Shown: one piece after another, positions 1 to 6,937 of the stretch
Position numbering within the stretch: position 1 is the stretch's first letter
Layout of the letters: the number at the start of each line of letters is the position of its first letter
NCBI GenBank assembly: GCA_036005805.1
Contig: DASYQE010000066.1
Span: forward strand, 19,146-83,145
DNA from: DASRAU01 sp036005805
GTDB taxonomy: Bacteria > Acidobacteriota > Polarisedimenticolia > Gp22-AA2
Direction of reading: 5' to 3'
DNA: 64,000 bases
Notes under the pieces: generated by a model
Seen by the model: only the letters and a program-made list of their open reading frames with translations
Databases searched by the model: none
What the model was told of the DNA's origin: nothing
Program-made: the position numbers and the translations under genes

Positions 1-810
1 GGCTTCCCGGGACCCGTGCGCGACATGAAGCGGCTGGCCGAGAAGCACGCGCTGCCCCTGATCGAAGACTGCGCCCTGGCGCTGTTCTCGCGTGACGGCG
101 ATGGGCCGCTGGGCATCACCGGCGACGTCGCCATCTTCTGCCTCTACAAGGTCCTGCCGGTCCCGCACGGGGGAGCGCTGGTCTTCAATGGTCCGGGGAC
201 GTCCGGCCTCTCCGACCTCCGGCCGCCGCCGCTGCTCTCCTGCACGTTGAGCCTCATGTCTTCGTCCCTGCTCCGCAATGTCGCGTTGCGCGGGGGCAGG
301 GCCGGCCGCCGCCTGCGCAGGGCCGCGCTCGGCCTGGGGAAGAGCTCACTCAAGGCGGCGAACATCACGCCGGTCCTGACCGGCACCCAGCACTTCGATC
401 GGGCGCACCTGGGGCTGGGATTCAGCCGGCTGAGCCGGCGGATCGTGCTCGGACAGGATGCGGAGGCGATCATCGCCACGCGCCGGCGCAACTATCTCTT
501 CCTGCTGGACCGCCTGCGCGACCTGTCCGAGCCGGTCTTCCCCACCCTGCCCGCGGGCGTGGTCCCGCTCTTCTACCCGATGCTGGTGCAGGACAATCGC
601 GCCACCGTCGCGCGCCTGCTGGCCCGCGGCATCGAGGCGGTCGACTTCTGGCGGGACTTTCACCCCGCCTGTCCCGCCGCCGAATTCCCGGAGGTCTCCC
701 GGCTCCGCACGGGCATGATGGAAGTCCCCTGTCACCAGGATCTGAGCCTCGCGACCATGGAGAAGATCGCCGCGAGCGTTCGCGACGTCCTGTCCAGCAC
801 GGACGCGTGA
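1..810 (+). CDS. DegT/DnrJ/EryC1-family PLP aminotransferase, 5' truncated by the window edge
   Basis: The frame is open from base 1, so the gene begins outside the window; 269 C-terminal residues are present. The opening GFPGP, the IEDCA segment (its Asp binds the pyridoxal ring nitrogen in this family) and the CLYKVLPVPHGGAL segment, with the Lys that would form the internal aldimine, are DegT/AHBA hallmarks. The family transaminates keto-sugars for polysaccharides or modifies aminocyclitols. The usual His after EDCA is replaced by Leu, so activity could differ from the classical enzymes. It ends 12 bases before a convergent lipoprotein gene. Its sugar-related role fits the exopolysaccharide locus further right, but the substrate cannot be read from sequence. 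Confidence 0.85.
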   Translation, partial: GFPGPVRDMKRLAEKHALPLIEDCALALFSRDGDGPLGITGDVAIFCLYKVLPVPHGGALVFNGPGTSGLSDLRPPPLLSCTLSLMSSSLLRNVALRGGRAGRRLRRAALGLGKSSLKAANITPVLTGTQHFDRAHLGLGFSRLSRRIVLGQDAEAIIATRRRNYLFLLDRLRDLSEPVFPTLPAGVVPLFYPMLVQDNRATVARLLARGIEAVDFWRDFHPACPAAEFPEVSRLRTGMMEVPCHQDLSLATMEKIAASVRDVLSSTDA

Positions 811-822
811 GCGGGACGAGAT

Positions 823-1500
823 CTACTCCCTGTCGACCATTTTCAGGGGTTGATCCAGCGTGAGGGTCAGATCGGTGCCCGCGGGGATTTTCAGCTCCTT
901 CCCCTTGGTGCCCGCGACGATCGCGGTCCCGATCCCGCCTCCCACGACGGCGCCGATGGCGGCGTCCTTCGTGCCGCCGCCCAGGATCTTCCCGAGCAGC
1001 GCACCGCCGGCGGCGCTGCCGCCGATGATGCCGGCGGTCTTGCCGGTCGAGCTGGCCAGGCTGGTGAGGGACGCCGACAGCGGCTCGCTGTCGCCGCGGG
1101 GTGTCGTGACCCGGTCGAAGGTGAGAACGACCGACCCGCCCTTCTCCGAGATCTTCATTCCCTTGGTCCCCGGGATCACTTCGGCCACCCGCCCGCGGAT
1201 GGTGCTGCCCGACGGGATGGCGACCTTGCCCCCGACCAGGGTGTCATTCGTGGTCGTGGCGGTGAGGGAGTCCCCCACCTGGCTCGTCTCGGATCCAACG
1301 GGCGTGGAGAGGGTCACGTGCACTTCCGTCCCCTGCGGGATCGTCAGCCGCGCCACGGCGACGGCCTTGGGCGCACTCGGCGTGGGGGGCGTGGGGAGCG
1401 GCTGCGGCGACGGCTGTGCGCCGCAACCCAGCAGGCCTCCGAAGAGAACACTCGAGAGGGCGACTCCGAGGCGGATACGGCGAACGTGGAAGGGATTCAT
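823..1500 (-). CDS. Glycine-zipper lipoprotein
   Basis: 225 aa. The N-terminus has a basic stretch and hydrophobic run ending in LLGCG, a lipobox placing the mature Cys near residue 26, followed by a Pro-rich linker. A middle domain begins LTIPQGTEVHVTLSTPVGS and resembles the beta-rich region of TrbI-like or flagellar-associated exported proteins. Residues about 155-200 are a Gly/Ala-rich glycine-zipper hairpin (IIGGSAAGGALLG, IGAVVGGGIGTAIVAG) that could insert in a membrane. A strong AAAGGAGC site lies 8 bases before the ATG. It is likely an envelope protein tethered to the outer membrane. The molecular role is unknown. Confidence 0.75.
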   Translation of the reverse strand: MNPFHVRRIRLGVALSSVLFGGLLGCGAQPSPQPLPTPPTPSAPKAVAVARLTIPQGTEVHVTLSTPVGSETSQVGDSLTATTTNDTLVGGKVAIPSGSTIRGRVAEVIPGTKGMKISEKGGSVVLTFDRVTTPRGDSEPLSASLTSLASSTGKTAGIIGGSAAGGALLGKILGGGTKDAAIGAVVGGGIGTAIVAGTKGKELKIPAGTDLTLTLDQPLKMVDRE

Positions 1501-1591
1501 GATCGCGCTCCTTTGGTGGCGGGCTTCCTGACATCCACGACGAAGATCATCATACCGACTCCTGGATCGGCGCCGGCGGGCCCTGCGGGTC

Positions 1592-1996
1592 CTACACGCG
1601 GGAGTGTTCCCGCACCTTCGCCGCGATCTGGCGGTCGGTCATCTTGTCGGCCGTTTCCACCGCCACGACGCGTCCTCTCAGGCGGCCCTCCTCGAGACGA
1701 CTCTGCAACTCCCCCTTCGCCTCGCCCGGACCGAAAATCAGGATCGCTTCGGCGTCCCCGAAGGCCGCGATGACTTCGTCGTAGTAGCGTTGGAGATGAA
1801 CCGTGAATTCCCGCTGGCGGCGGTCATCCGCCTGGACCTTCTGCGCTTCGTAAGGGGTGGTCGAGCGGACGCCGGCGATCCGACCCGCGTGCTTCTCGAC
1901 GTTCGATTCGATGACCTTCGATTCCTCCCCCTGGTCCGAGATCCTCGTCATCACGGCCTTGCGATGGTCGATCCACACGCCCACGATCGTCTTCAT
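1592..1996 (-). CDS. Small conserved protein of the 'WIDHRKAV' type
   Basis: 134 aa, starting MKTIVGVWIDHRKAVM. The ATG overlaps the TGA of the upstream beta-helix gene (ATGA), and AAGGAGG precedes it, so translation is probably coupled. The opening VWIDHRKA motif and the later ILIFGPGEAKGEL and VVAVETADKMTDRQI segments resemble small proteins sometimes labelled 'translational machinery protein' for a distant likeness to the eRF1/Pelota central domain. Those segments look like an alpha/beta fold in which a charged C-terminus follows a GPG loop. No catalytic motif is evident and the function is unknown. An in-frame extension upstream is antisense to other coding sequence and is not believed. 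Confidence 0.75.
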   Translation of the reverse strand: MKTIVGVWIDHRKAVMTRISDQGEESKVIESNVEKHAGRIAGVRSTTPYEAQKVQADDRRQREFTVHLQRYYDEVIAAFGDAEAILIFGPGEAKGELQSRLEEGRLRGRVVAVETADKMTDRQIAAKVREHSRV

Positions 1997-3594
1997 CGAT
2001 CCTCCTTTGCCTCGTCGTCCCTGGACAGCGCCGCGAAATCGACCCCCGCGTCCTTCCCATCGGTCGCGGCCTGCGCGTAGCGGCTCGTGGTCGCGAGACG
2101 GTAATCCCCGCGTCTGCGGTCCACGAACCCGACCTGATCGACGGATTTCGGGAAGAAGTTGCCGGGGGGATAGGCCGAAGCGCTGCCGCCCACGATGACG
2201 TTCCCGTCGAACCGCGCTCCCGGGAAGAACGCGGCGAGGGTGCTGCGGCCCGAGGCCTTCCCCGCGCCGGTCACGCCGTACTCGTTGTTCAGGACGATGT
2301 TGTCGCGGAACGAAAATCCCGCGTGGGCCGCCCCGTCCGCCGTGACGGTGTTCCCGGTGTGCAGGCAGGTGTTGTGCTCGAACACCAGGTCCGCCACGCC
2401 GTTCAGGAGCTGGAGCATCCGGCCTCCTCCTCCCCAGCGCGACCCGTCCACGTCGTCGAAGAGGTTGTTGCGGATGGCGAGGCGTCGCGTGGGGCCGCTG
2501 GGCGCGGCATCGTCCGTTCCCAGGACATTGATCCCCGACCCGGTGTGCCGCACGATGTTGTTCGTGAACGTCACGTCCTCGACCGCGGACCACGGGGACG
2601 CGCCGTCCTGGTTCCGGACGGTGAACAGGATGGCGAACCCGGACTGCGCCTGGGCCCAGTTGTTCTCGAAGACGTTCGCATCGACGAGGACGCGGCGGGC
2701 GTTCTTCAGCTCGAAGAGGTTCTTGACGGTCCAGGCCGTCCCTTCGTAGGCGGAATCCCCCTGCTTCCAGGACAGCGGCTTGCGCAGGAGATTGCGGCGG
2801 ATCTCGATGTCGGACGGAACGAGATCCCGGATGGCCGGGTCCGCTCCTCCGAAGAGGAGATTCTCACCCGCCGCTTCCAGGGTGTTGTTGACGATCTTGA
2901 ACGGGCCCGAGCCGTTCCAGCCGGCGATCGCCTGGGAGTCGGCGCCGGCCTCCTTGAAGTCCGCGAGGGTGGAGTCGACGATCGCGATGTCCCGGCCGTT
3001 GAGAGCGATGCCGCGCCGGGTGCCACGCCTGGGGTCGCCGTGCAGGTAGCAGCGGTCGACGACGATGTGGTGGGGCAGCGCTTGAAGCGACGGCTCGGAC
3101 GTCCCGAGTGCGACCAGGTTGTAGAGGAACGTTCCCGCCTTCGGTTGGATCTCCAGGCCGACGAGGCGATAGTGGTGAGCGCCGGGCTCCGCGGTGATCA
3201 CCGACTCACCGGCCGATTCGAGCCGGGGCATGAGGGGCGCATGCGAGGGATCGACGCGATTCCCGGGCGCCGGGAGCCTGTCCTCGGCGCTCGTCCGGAT
3301 CGTGATCCATCCGCTGCCCGTCTTCCTGGGGAGCGTGAAGGGCCCGGCGAAGGCGGCCCCGGCGTCGAGGACGATGGCGTCGCCGGGGCGCGCCTCGTCC
3401 AGGATCCTGCGCAGCTCGTCGCCGTTGTGCGCCCGATGAATGGCGCCGGTGACGGGGGGCGCCGCGACGTCCACGAAGGATCGCGGCAGGGCCGGAGCGG
3501 CAGGCTCGCCGCACCACGCCGTCCGAGCCGCCGCGGCCTGGACGAACAGGGCGGCCGCGACCACGGCGAGGAACGGCCTCGGACGCCTGGTCAC
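1993..3594 (-). CDS. Secreted right-handed parallel beta-helix protein
   Basis: 533 aa with a GTG start that overlaps the stop of the upstream methyltransferase (GTGA). Residues about 1-30 form a signal peptide (RRPRPFLAVVAAALFVQ). The body carries repeated short strands with Asn ladders typical of pectate-lyase-like beta-helices, such as IEIRRNLLRK, VLVDANVFENNW, VTFTNNIVRHTGSGINV, LAIRNNLFDDVDG and FSFRDNIVLNNEYGV. Such proteins bind or cleave polysaccharides, or act as structural surface proteins. The catalytic class cannot be assigned because Asp/Glu/Arg sites vary. Tight coupling to a methyltransferase and proximity to an EPS locus make carbohydrate modification plausible. Confidence 0.85.
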   Translation of the reverse strand: MTRRPRPFLAVVAAALFVQAAAARTAWCGEPAAPALPRSFVDVAAPPVTGAIHRAHNGDELRRILDEARPGDAIVLDAGAAFAGPFTLPRKTGSGWITIRTSAEDRLPAPGNRVDPSHAPLMPRLESAGESVITAEPGAHHYRLVGLEIQPKAGTFLYNLVALGTSEPSLQALPHHIVVDRCYLHGDPRRGTRRGIALNGRDIAIVDSTLADFKEAGADSQAIAGWNGSGPFKIVNNTLEAAGENLLFGGADPAIRDLVPSDIEIRRNLLRKPLSWKQGDSAYEGTAWTVKNLFELKNARRVLVDANVFENNWAQAQSGFAILFTVRNQDGASPWSAVEDVTFTNNIVRHTGSGINVLGTDDAAPSGPTRRLAIRNNLFDDVDGSRWGGGGRMLQLLNGVADLVFEHNTCLHTGNTVTADGAAHAGFSFRDNIVLNNEYGVTGAGKASGRSTLAAFFPGARFDGNVIVGGSASAYPPGNFFPKSVDQVGFVDRRRGDYRLATTSRYAQAATDGKDAGVDFAALSRDDEAKEDR

Positions 3595-4439
3595 GAGGCG
3601 CTCGGAGCGGGGCGCCCGTGCAGGACGCAGGTGCTCGCCAGACGCTCGAAGCCGGGGAGGGACGTGATGAGCCAGTCGAAGGTCGCCAGGGCATTCACGA
3701 TGGCCCGCCGCACGATGGGAGATCGCTCGTAGTTGAATCGCACCAGGATGAGCCGATCGAGCCGGCCCAGGACGGAAAAAGGGCGCATCACGAGGTCCGG
3801 GACGTAACGGCGGACGAGGTCCAGCTCCGCCCCGACCATGGGACGCTCTCCCGGAGTCGCCTCCGTCCGGATCGGGATCATGCGCCGGAGGCTCCGGAGC
3901 GCCGGGCTCAGGTTGATCGGTTCGGAGAAGATGAGCACGCCCTCGGGCCTGGCGCACCGCGCCAGCCGGCTCAGGACCCGATCCAGGTCGTCGAGCACGT
4001 GATGCAGGATCCCCTCGCCCCAGACGATGTCGAATTCCCCGTCGGGCAGGGCCGCCTCCTCGACCGGGGAGCACAGGAAGCGGACCCGGTCCGCGACGCC
4101 GTTCACCTCGGCCCGCCGCCGCGCCACCTCGATCGCGCCCGGGGACACGTCGATCCCGGTGACGCGCGCCCCCATCTGCGCCAGCATCACGGAGTTCTGC
4201 CCGTCCCCGCAGCCCACGTCGAGCAGCGTCTTCCCCTCGAGAGAGCCGAGGATCCTGAACCGATACTCCTTGTTGAAGCGCTTCCTCAGAACCGGCCGCG
4301 CGTAGCGCTGCAGCGCCAGCGGATCGATCGGCAGGTGGGTCTCTTCGATCCGTCGCGCGGCGCGATCGAAGAAGGCGGCCTCCTCGCTCCAGCGCCGTTC
4401 CCGGGTCTTGGTGACGTGCGTTGCGGTCGAGGTGGTCAT
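3591..4439 (-). CDS. Class I SAM-dependent methyltransferase
   Basis: 282 aa from the ATG preceded by AGGGGGGATCGGAC. An ATG 16 codons further upstream lacks a comparable site. Motif I is LLDVGCGDGQNSVMLAQMG (SAM glycine loop), followed by an acidic ribose-binding Asp in VTGIDVSPGAI, and the motif IV-like FDIVWGEGILHHVLDD. The C-terminal third is basic and hydrophobic with no extra domain. This family methylates small molecules, sugars or lipids, and the acceptor is not predictable. It is first in a leftward three-gene coupled set with the beta-helix protein and the WIDHRKAV protein, and is divergent from the PRC-barrel gene across about 227 bases that hold both promoters. Confidence 0.88.
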   Translation of the reverse strand: MTTSTATHVTKTRERRWSEEAAFFDRAARRIEETHLPIDPLALQRYARPVLRKRFNKEYRFRILGSLEGKTLLDVGCGDGQNSVMLAQMGARVTGIDVSPGAIEVARRRAEVNGVADRVRFLCSPVEEAALPDGEFDIVWGEGILHHVLDDLDRVLSRLARCARPEGVLIFSEPINLSPALRSLRRMIPIRTEATPGERPMVGAELDLVRRYVPDLVMRPFSVLGRLDRLILVRFNYERSPIVRRAIVNALATFDWLITSLPGFERLASTCVLHGRPAPSAS

Positions 4440-4666
4440 GTCCGATCCCCCCTGCGCTTCTGGATGATGGCGGCGATCCCAGGACACGAGTCTGGGACCG
4501 CGCCGCCGCCCGCCACAATCCGGCCGCGCCCTAATTCGGACTCAGGGCCCCCCTGAAGGCGGCGACCTGCACCGTTTCAGGGACGCCCCGACGCGCACGC
4601 CCGATCGAAGCGTGTTCGAATGCGCCCCTGTTACACACGTCACCTGATTGGTGAAAAGGAGAACGC

Positions 4667-5047
4667 ATGCAGAACAAGAGCCTGAAGAGCACCGCAGTCT
4701 CCCCCGTCGTCTCGGCCTCGAAGATCATCGGAGAAGCGGTGATCAATCGCGACAAGGAAAACCTCGGCAAGGTTCAGGATCTGGTGATCGACACCGAGCT
4801 GGGGTCGGTGGCCTATGCCGTCCTGTCCTTCGGCGGCTTCCTGGGGATGGGGAACAAGCTGTTCGCCATTCCCTGGCAGGCCTTCGAGTTCTCGGCCACC
4901 GAATACAAGCTCATCCTCAACGTCAACAAGGAGAAGCTCAAGAACGCCCCCGGTTTCGACCCCGAGAAGATGCCCAACTTCGCGGACAGGTCGTGGGGAG
5001 AGAGCGTGCACAGTTACTACGGGTACCGCACCGCCTGGAACAATTGA
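4667..5047 (+). CDS. PRC-barrel domain protein
   Basis: 126 aa, preceded by AAAAGGAGAACGC. Residues about 15-95 match the PRC-barrel fold: the ASKIIGEAVINRDKENLGKV strand pair, then DLVIDTELGSVAYAVLSFGG, a glycine turn and KLFAIPWQAFEF. These barrels occur in ribosome-maturation proteins and photosynthetic reaction centres, and as stand-alone stress-related proteins; this is the stand-alone type. No signal peptide or membrane helix is visible, so it is probably cytoplasmic. It is followed by a perfect 15-bp hairpin and a tiny membrane peptide gene. Neighbouring OmpA, BON and YtxH genes elsewhere in the window suggest a general stress set, which is inference. Confidence 0.88.
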   Translation: MQNKSLKSTAVSPVVSASKIIGEAVINRDKENLGKVQDLVIDTELGSVAYAVLSFGGFLGMGNKLFAIPWQAFEFSATEYKLILNVNKEKLKNAPGFDPEKMPNFADRSWGESVHSYYGYRTAWNN

Positions 5048-5060
5048 GCACTGGTCCGGG

Positions 5061-5098
5061 GAGCGCTGTCGATCCCGAGCACCGGATCGACAGCGCTC
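5061..5098 (+). terminator. Strong hairpin after the PRC-barrel gene
   Basis: A perfect 15-bp inverted repeat (5061-5075 with 5084-5098) encloses an 8-base loop and begins 14 bases after the stop codon. There is no T-run after it. It could be a transcript 3'-end stabiliser, a Rho-assisted end, or a protein-binding palindrome. Confidence 0.6.
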
Positions 5099-5248
5099 TC
5101 GGGCATGCTCTCCCGCCTCCGCTTTCAGGACGCGCCCGACCGCAGATTCAGAAAGTCTCCGATTGTGACGGGGAATGCCGATCACCGAGCATGGTATCCG
5201 CCACTCGGGGGATCCGAGGAATCGCCCCCGGTGAGGAGGGAACGAGAG

Positions 5249-5332
5249 ATGAACCTGACAACAATCCTGATCATTGTCGTGGTCGTGATGCTCCTGGGCG
5301 GCGGCGGATTGTATTGGCGTGGCCGGGGCTAA
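5249..5332 (+). CDS. 27-residue single-pass membrane peptide (DUF3309/Lmo0937-like)
   Basis: The product is MNLTTILIIVVVVMLLGGGG followed by LYWRGRG, i.e. one hydrophobic helix, a Gly-rich turn and a short basic tail. GAGGAGGGAACGAG sits directly upstream of the ATG, which strongly supports translation despite the size. The layout (hydrophobic segment, GGGG, aromatic, arginines) matches very short bacterial membrane proteins of the DUF3309 kind, whose role is unknown. It follows the hairpin behind the PRC-barrel gene and precedes a secreted protein gene by 28 bases. Annotation pipelines would usually miss it. Confidence 0.7.
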   Translation: MNLTTILIIVVVVMLLGGGGLYWRGRG

Positions 5333-5360
5333 CCGGTCGGCATTCATGAGGGAGGCTGAC

Positions 5361-5768
5361 ATGAAACAGTTCGCGTGGGTGGCGGCACTGGTGCTGGTGT
5401 TCGGTCTGGCGGCATTCGCCAGCGAGAAAGTCGCGGCGCTCGACGGCACGAGCTGGAAGGTGGATGTCGAGCCGGACTCCATGGCGAAGGAGAAGGGCGA
5501 AAAAGCCTACAAGGAGGTCCTGACCTTCGCGGACGGGATGGTGTCCATGAACGAAGGCCAGAAGGTCGGATTCGCGTCGGCGCCCTACGATCTCGCGAAA
5601 TCCGGAAACAAGGACTGGACCTTCAAGACCGAACTGTTCAGCACGTCCATGGGACAGTCGGTCTGGACGGGGACCATTCACGAGCACAACATCGAAGGCA
5701 AGATGATCACCACCAAGAAAGATGGCGCCGTCCTGACCTACACATTCAAGGGCAACAAGCTCGACTGA
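5361..5768 (+). CDS. Small secreted lipocalin-like protein
   Basis: 135 aa. The start chosen is the ATG preceded by GAGGGAGGCTGAC; an ATG five codons upstream overlaps that ribosome site and is less likely. Residues 1-20 form a signal peptide (MKQFAWVAALVLVFGLAAFA). The rest reads as a run of beta strands with the pattern LDGTSWKVDVE, YKEVLTFADGMVSM, DWTFKTELFST and LTYTFKGNKLD, similar to small lipocalin-like or META-type domains that begin with a G-x-W strand. No cysteines or catalytic motif are present. It is probably periplasmic, and is followed by two hairpins, one of them a good terminator. Confidence 0.75.
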   Translation: MKQFAWVAALVLVFGLAAFASEKVAALDGTSWKVDVEPDSMAKEKGEKAYKEVLTFADGMVSMNEGQKVGFASAPYDLAKSGNKDWTFKTELFSTSMGQSVWTGTIHEHNIEGKMITTKKDGAVLTYTFKGNKLD

Positions 5769-5771
5769 CCC

Positions 5772-5791
5772 CCGGGACCCCACGGTCCCGG
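5772..5791 (+). terminator. GC-rich hairpin immediately after a stop codon
   Basis: An 8-bp perfect stem (5772-5779 with 5784-5791) and a CCAC loop lie 3 bases after the TGA of the small secreted protein. No T-run follows. It probably acts together with the stronger hairpin 40 bases downstream. Confidence 0.45.
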
Positions 5792-5832
5792 ATCGTACCC
5801 CCCACTCCGCCCCACCAGGTTCCCACCCCCAG

Positions 5833-5867
5833 GGCCCTGCGCTGGCCACCAGCGCGGGGCCTTCTCT
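5833..5867 (+). terminator. Rho-independent terminator
   Basis: A 13-bp stem (5833-5845 with 5849-5861, one G-T wobble) encloses a 3-base loop and runs straight into TTCTCT. The position after the secreted-protein gene and the T-rich tail support intrinsic termination of the PRC-barrel-side transcript. Confidence 0.7.
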
Positions 5868-6080
5868 CGTCGCCCGTCGCGCGCCTCTCAGGGATCCTCA
5901 CCCCGAGATTCAGCGGCCGCCGGATATCTCCCCGTCGCGTCCTGTGCGAACGTCCGGATCGCAATCGTGGTGGCGCGCCCCCGTCCGGGGATCGCCGAGG
6001 GTGGGCCCCTTCCCCGAGCCGGGTCCCGCCCGAGGTGCCAGGGTTGCATTCCTGCAGAGCTCCGGAGAAACCGAGACAGC

Positions 6081-6863
6081 ATGATGACCACACTGACAAG
6101 CCGTGGTTTGACGATCGCCCTGGGGCTGAGCCTCATGGGGATCGCGCTCTCCGCCACCACCGCCTCCGCCAACTCCGGAGCCGGCCAGGTCCGGGCCGAC
6201 TGCTCCTCCCAGGAAATCGCGGAAGTTCAGGCCATCCTCGAGCGGGCGGGATACCTGGCCCCGGACGAATACGCGACGGGGGAGAATGACGAGTTGACCC
6301 AGGCGGCGCTCCGGAGCTTCCAGGCGCATCACCGGCTGCCGCCGACCGGTCGGGTCGACCACGAGACGATGGCCCAGCTCTCGAGCCATGCGGGGACGAA
6401 CGACCGTGACGGGGACAGGGTGGTGGACGACCTCGACTGGTGCCCGAACACCCGGCCGGAAACGCAGGTGGACGCGCATGGCTGCCAACTGGTGGCCCGT
6501 CGCGACTCCCTGTTCGACGGGAGAAGAAGCGTGAATCTCGAAGGGGTGACGTTCGACACCGGCACGGCGCACCTGACGCCCGACGCCCGGGTGGTCCTGG
6601 ACCGCGTCGCCGGGTCGCTGATCTCGTCGCCCGACACCCGGGTTGAGGTCAATGGATACACCGATTCGAGGAACACCAGCGCCTCCAACCTGGCTCTCTC
6701 GCGGGCGCGTTCGGCGGCGGTGTGCGAATATCTCGTCGACCAGGGGGTGGCCTCATCGCGCTTGCAGGAGCATGGCTTCGGCGAGTCCAACCCGATCGCC
6801 GATAACACCACGGCCGCCGGGCGCGCGACGAACCGGCGCGTCGTCTTCATCCGGATCGACTGA
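6081..6863 (+). CDS. OmpA-family protein with peptidoglycan-binding and calcium-binding repeats
   Basis: 260 aa. Residues 1-30 are a signal peptide. Residues about 40-98 form a PG_binding_1-like helical domain (IAEVQAILERAGYL, LRSFQAHHRLPPTGRVD). Residues about 105-130 are a thrombospondin type 3-like acidic repeat (DRDGDRVVDDLDWCPNT), likely calcium-binding. The C-terminal OmpA domain (about 150-260) keeps the peptidoglycan-contacting Asp in VNGYTDSRNT and Arg in ATNRRVVFI. There is no N-terminal beta-barrel, so it is a periplasmic peptidoglycan tether with two different wall-binding modules. The start is the first of two adjacent ATGs. It lies 74 bases before the PBP gene, suggesting co-expression. 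Confidence 0.9.
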   Translation: MMTTLTSRGLTIALGLSLMGIALSATTASANSGAGQVRADCSSQEIAEVQAILERAGYLAPDEYATGENDELTQAALRSFQAHHRLPPTGRVDHETMAQLSSHAGTNDRDGDRVVDDLDWCPNTRPETQVDAHGCQLVARRDSLFDGRRSVNLEGVTFDTGTAHLTPDARVVLDRVAGSLISSPDTRVEVNGYTDSRNTSASNLALSRARSAAVCEYLVDQGVASSRLQEHGFGESNPIADNTTAAGRATNRRVVFIRID

Positions 6864-6937
6864 AGAACCGCTTCGGGCCGGCGTCGGGGCGCTTCCACCG
6901 CCGACGGCTCTCCTTCCATGGGATTTCTGAGACGCCG

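Larger units (their letters stand above)
5769..6080. other. Gene-free stretch between the secreted protein and OmpA genes
   Basis: The 312 bases hold an 8-bp hairpin and a 13-bp terminator near the left end. The right half presumably carries the ompA-like gene's promoter and leader. No convincing reading frame or consensus promoter is seen. A weak GG-N10-GC element at about 6034-6047 is discussed among the rejected items. Confidence 0.6.

Noticed and set aside
2323..3732. Long plus-strand open frame over the beta-helix gene
   Set aside because: It is an antisense shadow with no domain features, while the minus strand has a signal peptide and repeat structure.
6034..6047. Possible sigma-54 element (GG-N10-GC) upstream of the OmpA gene
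   Set aside because: Only the bare GG/GC spacing and TTGCA match; the -24 hexamer is AGGTGC, not TGGCAC. Chance matches of this kind are common in GC-rich DNA.
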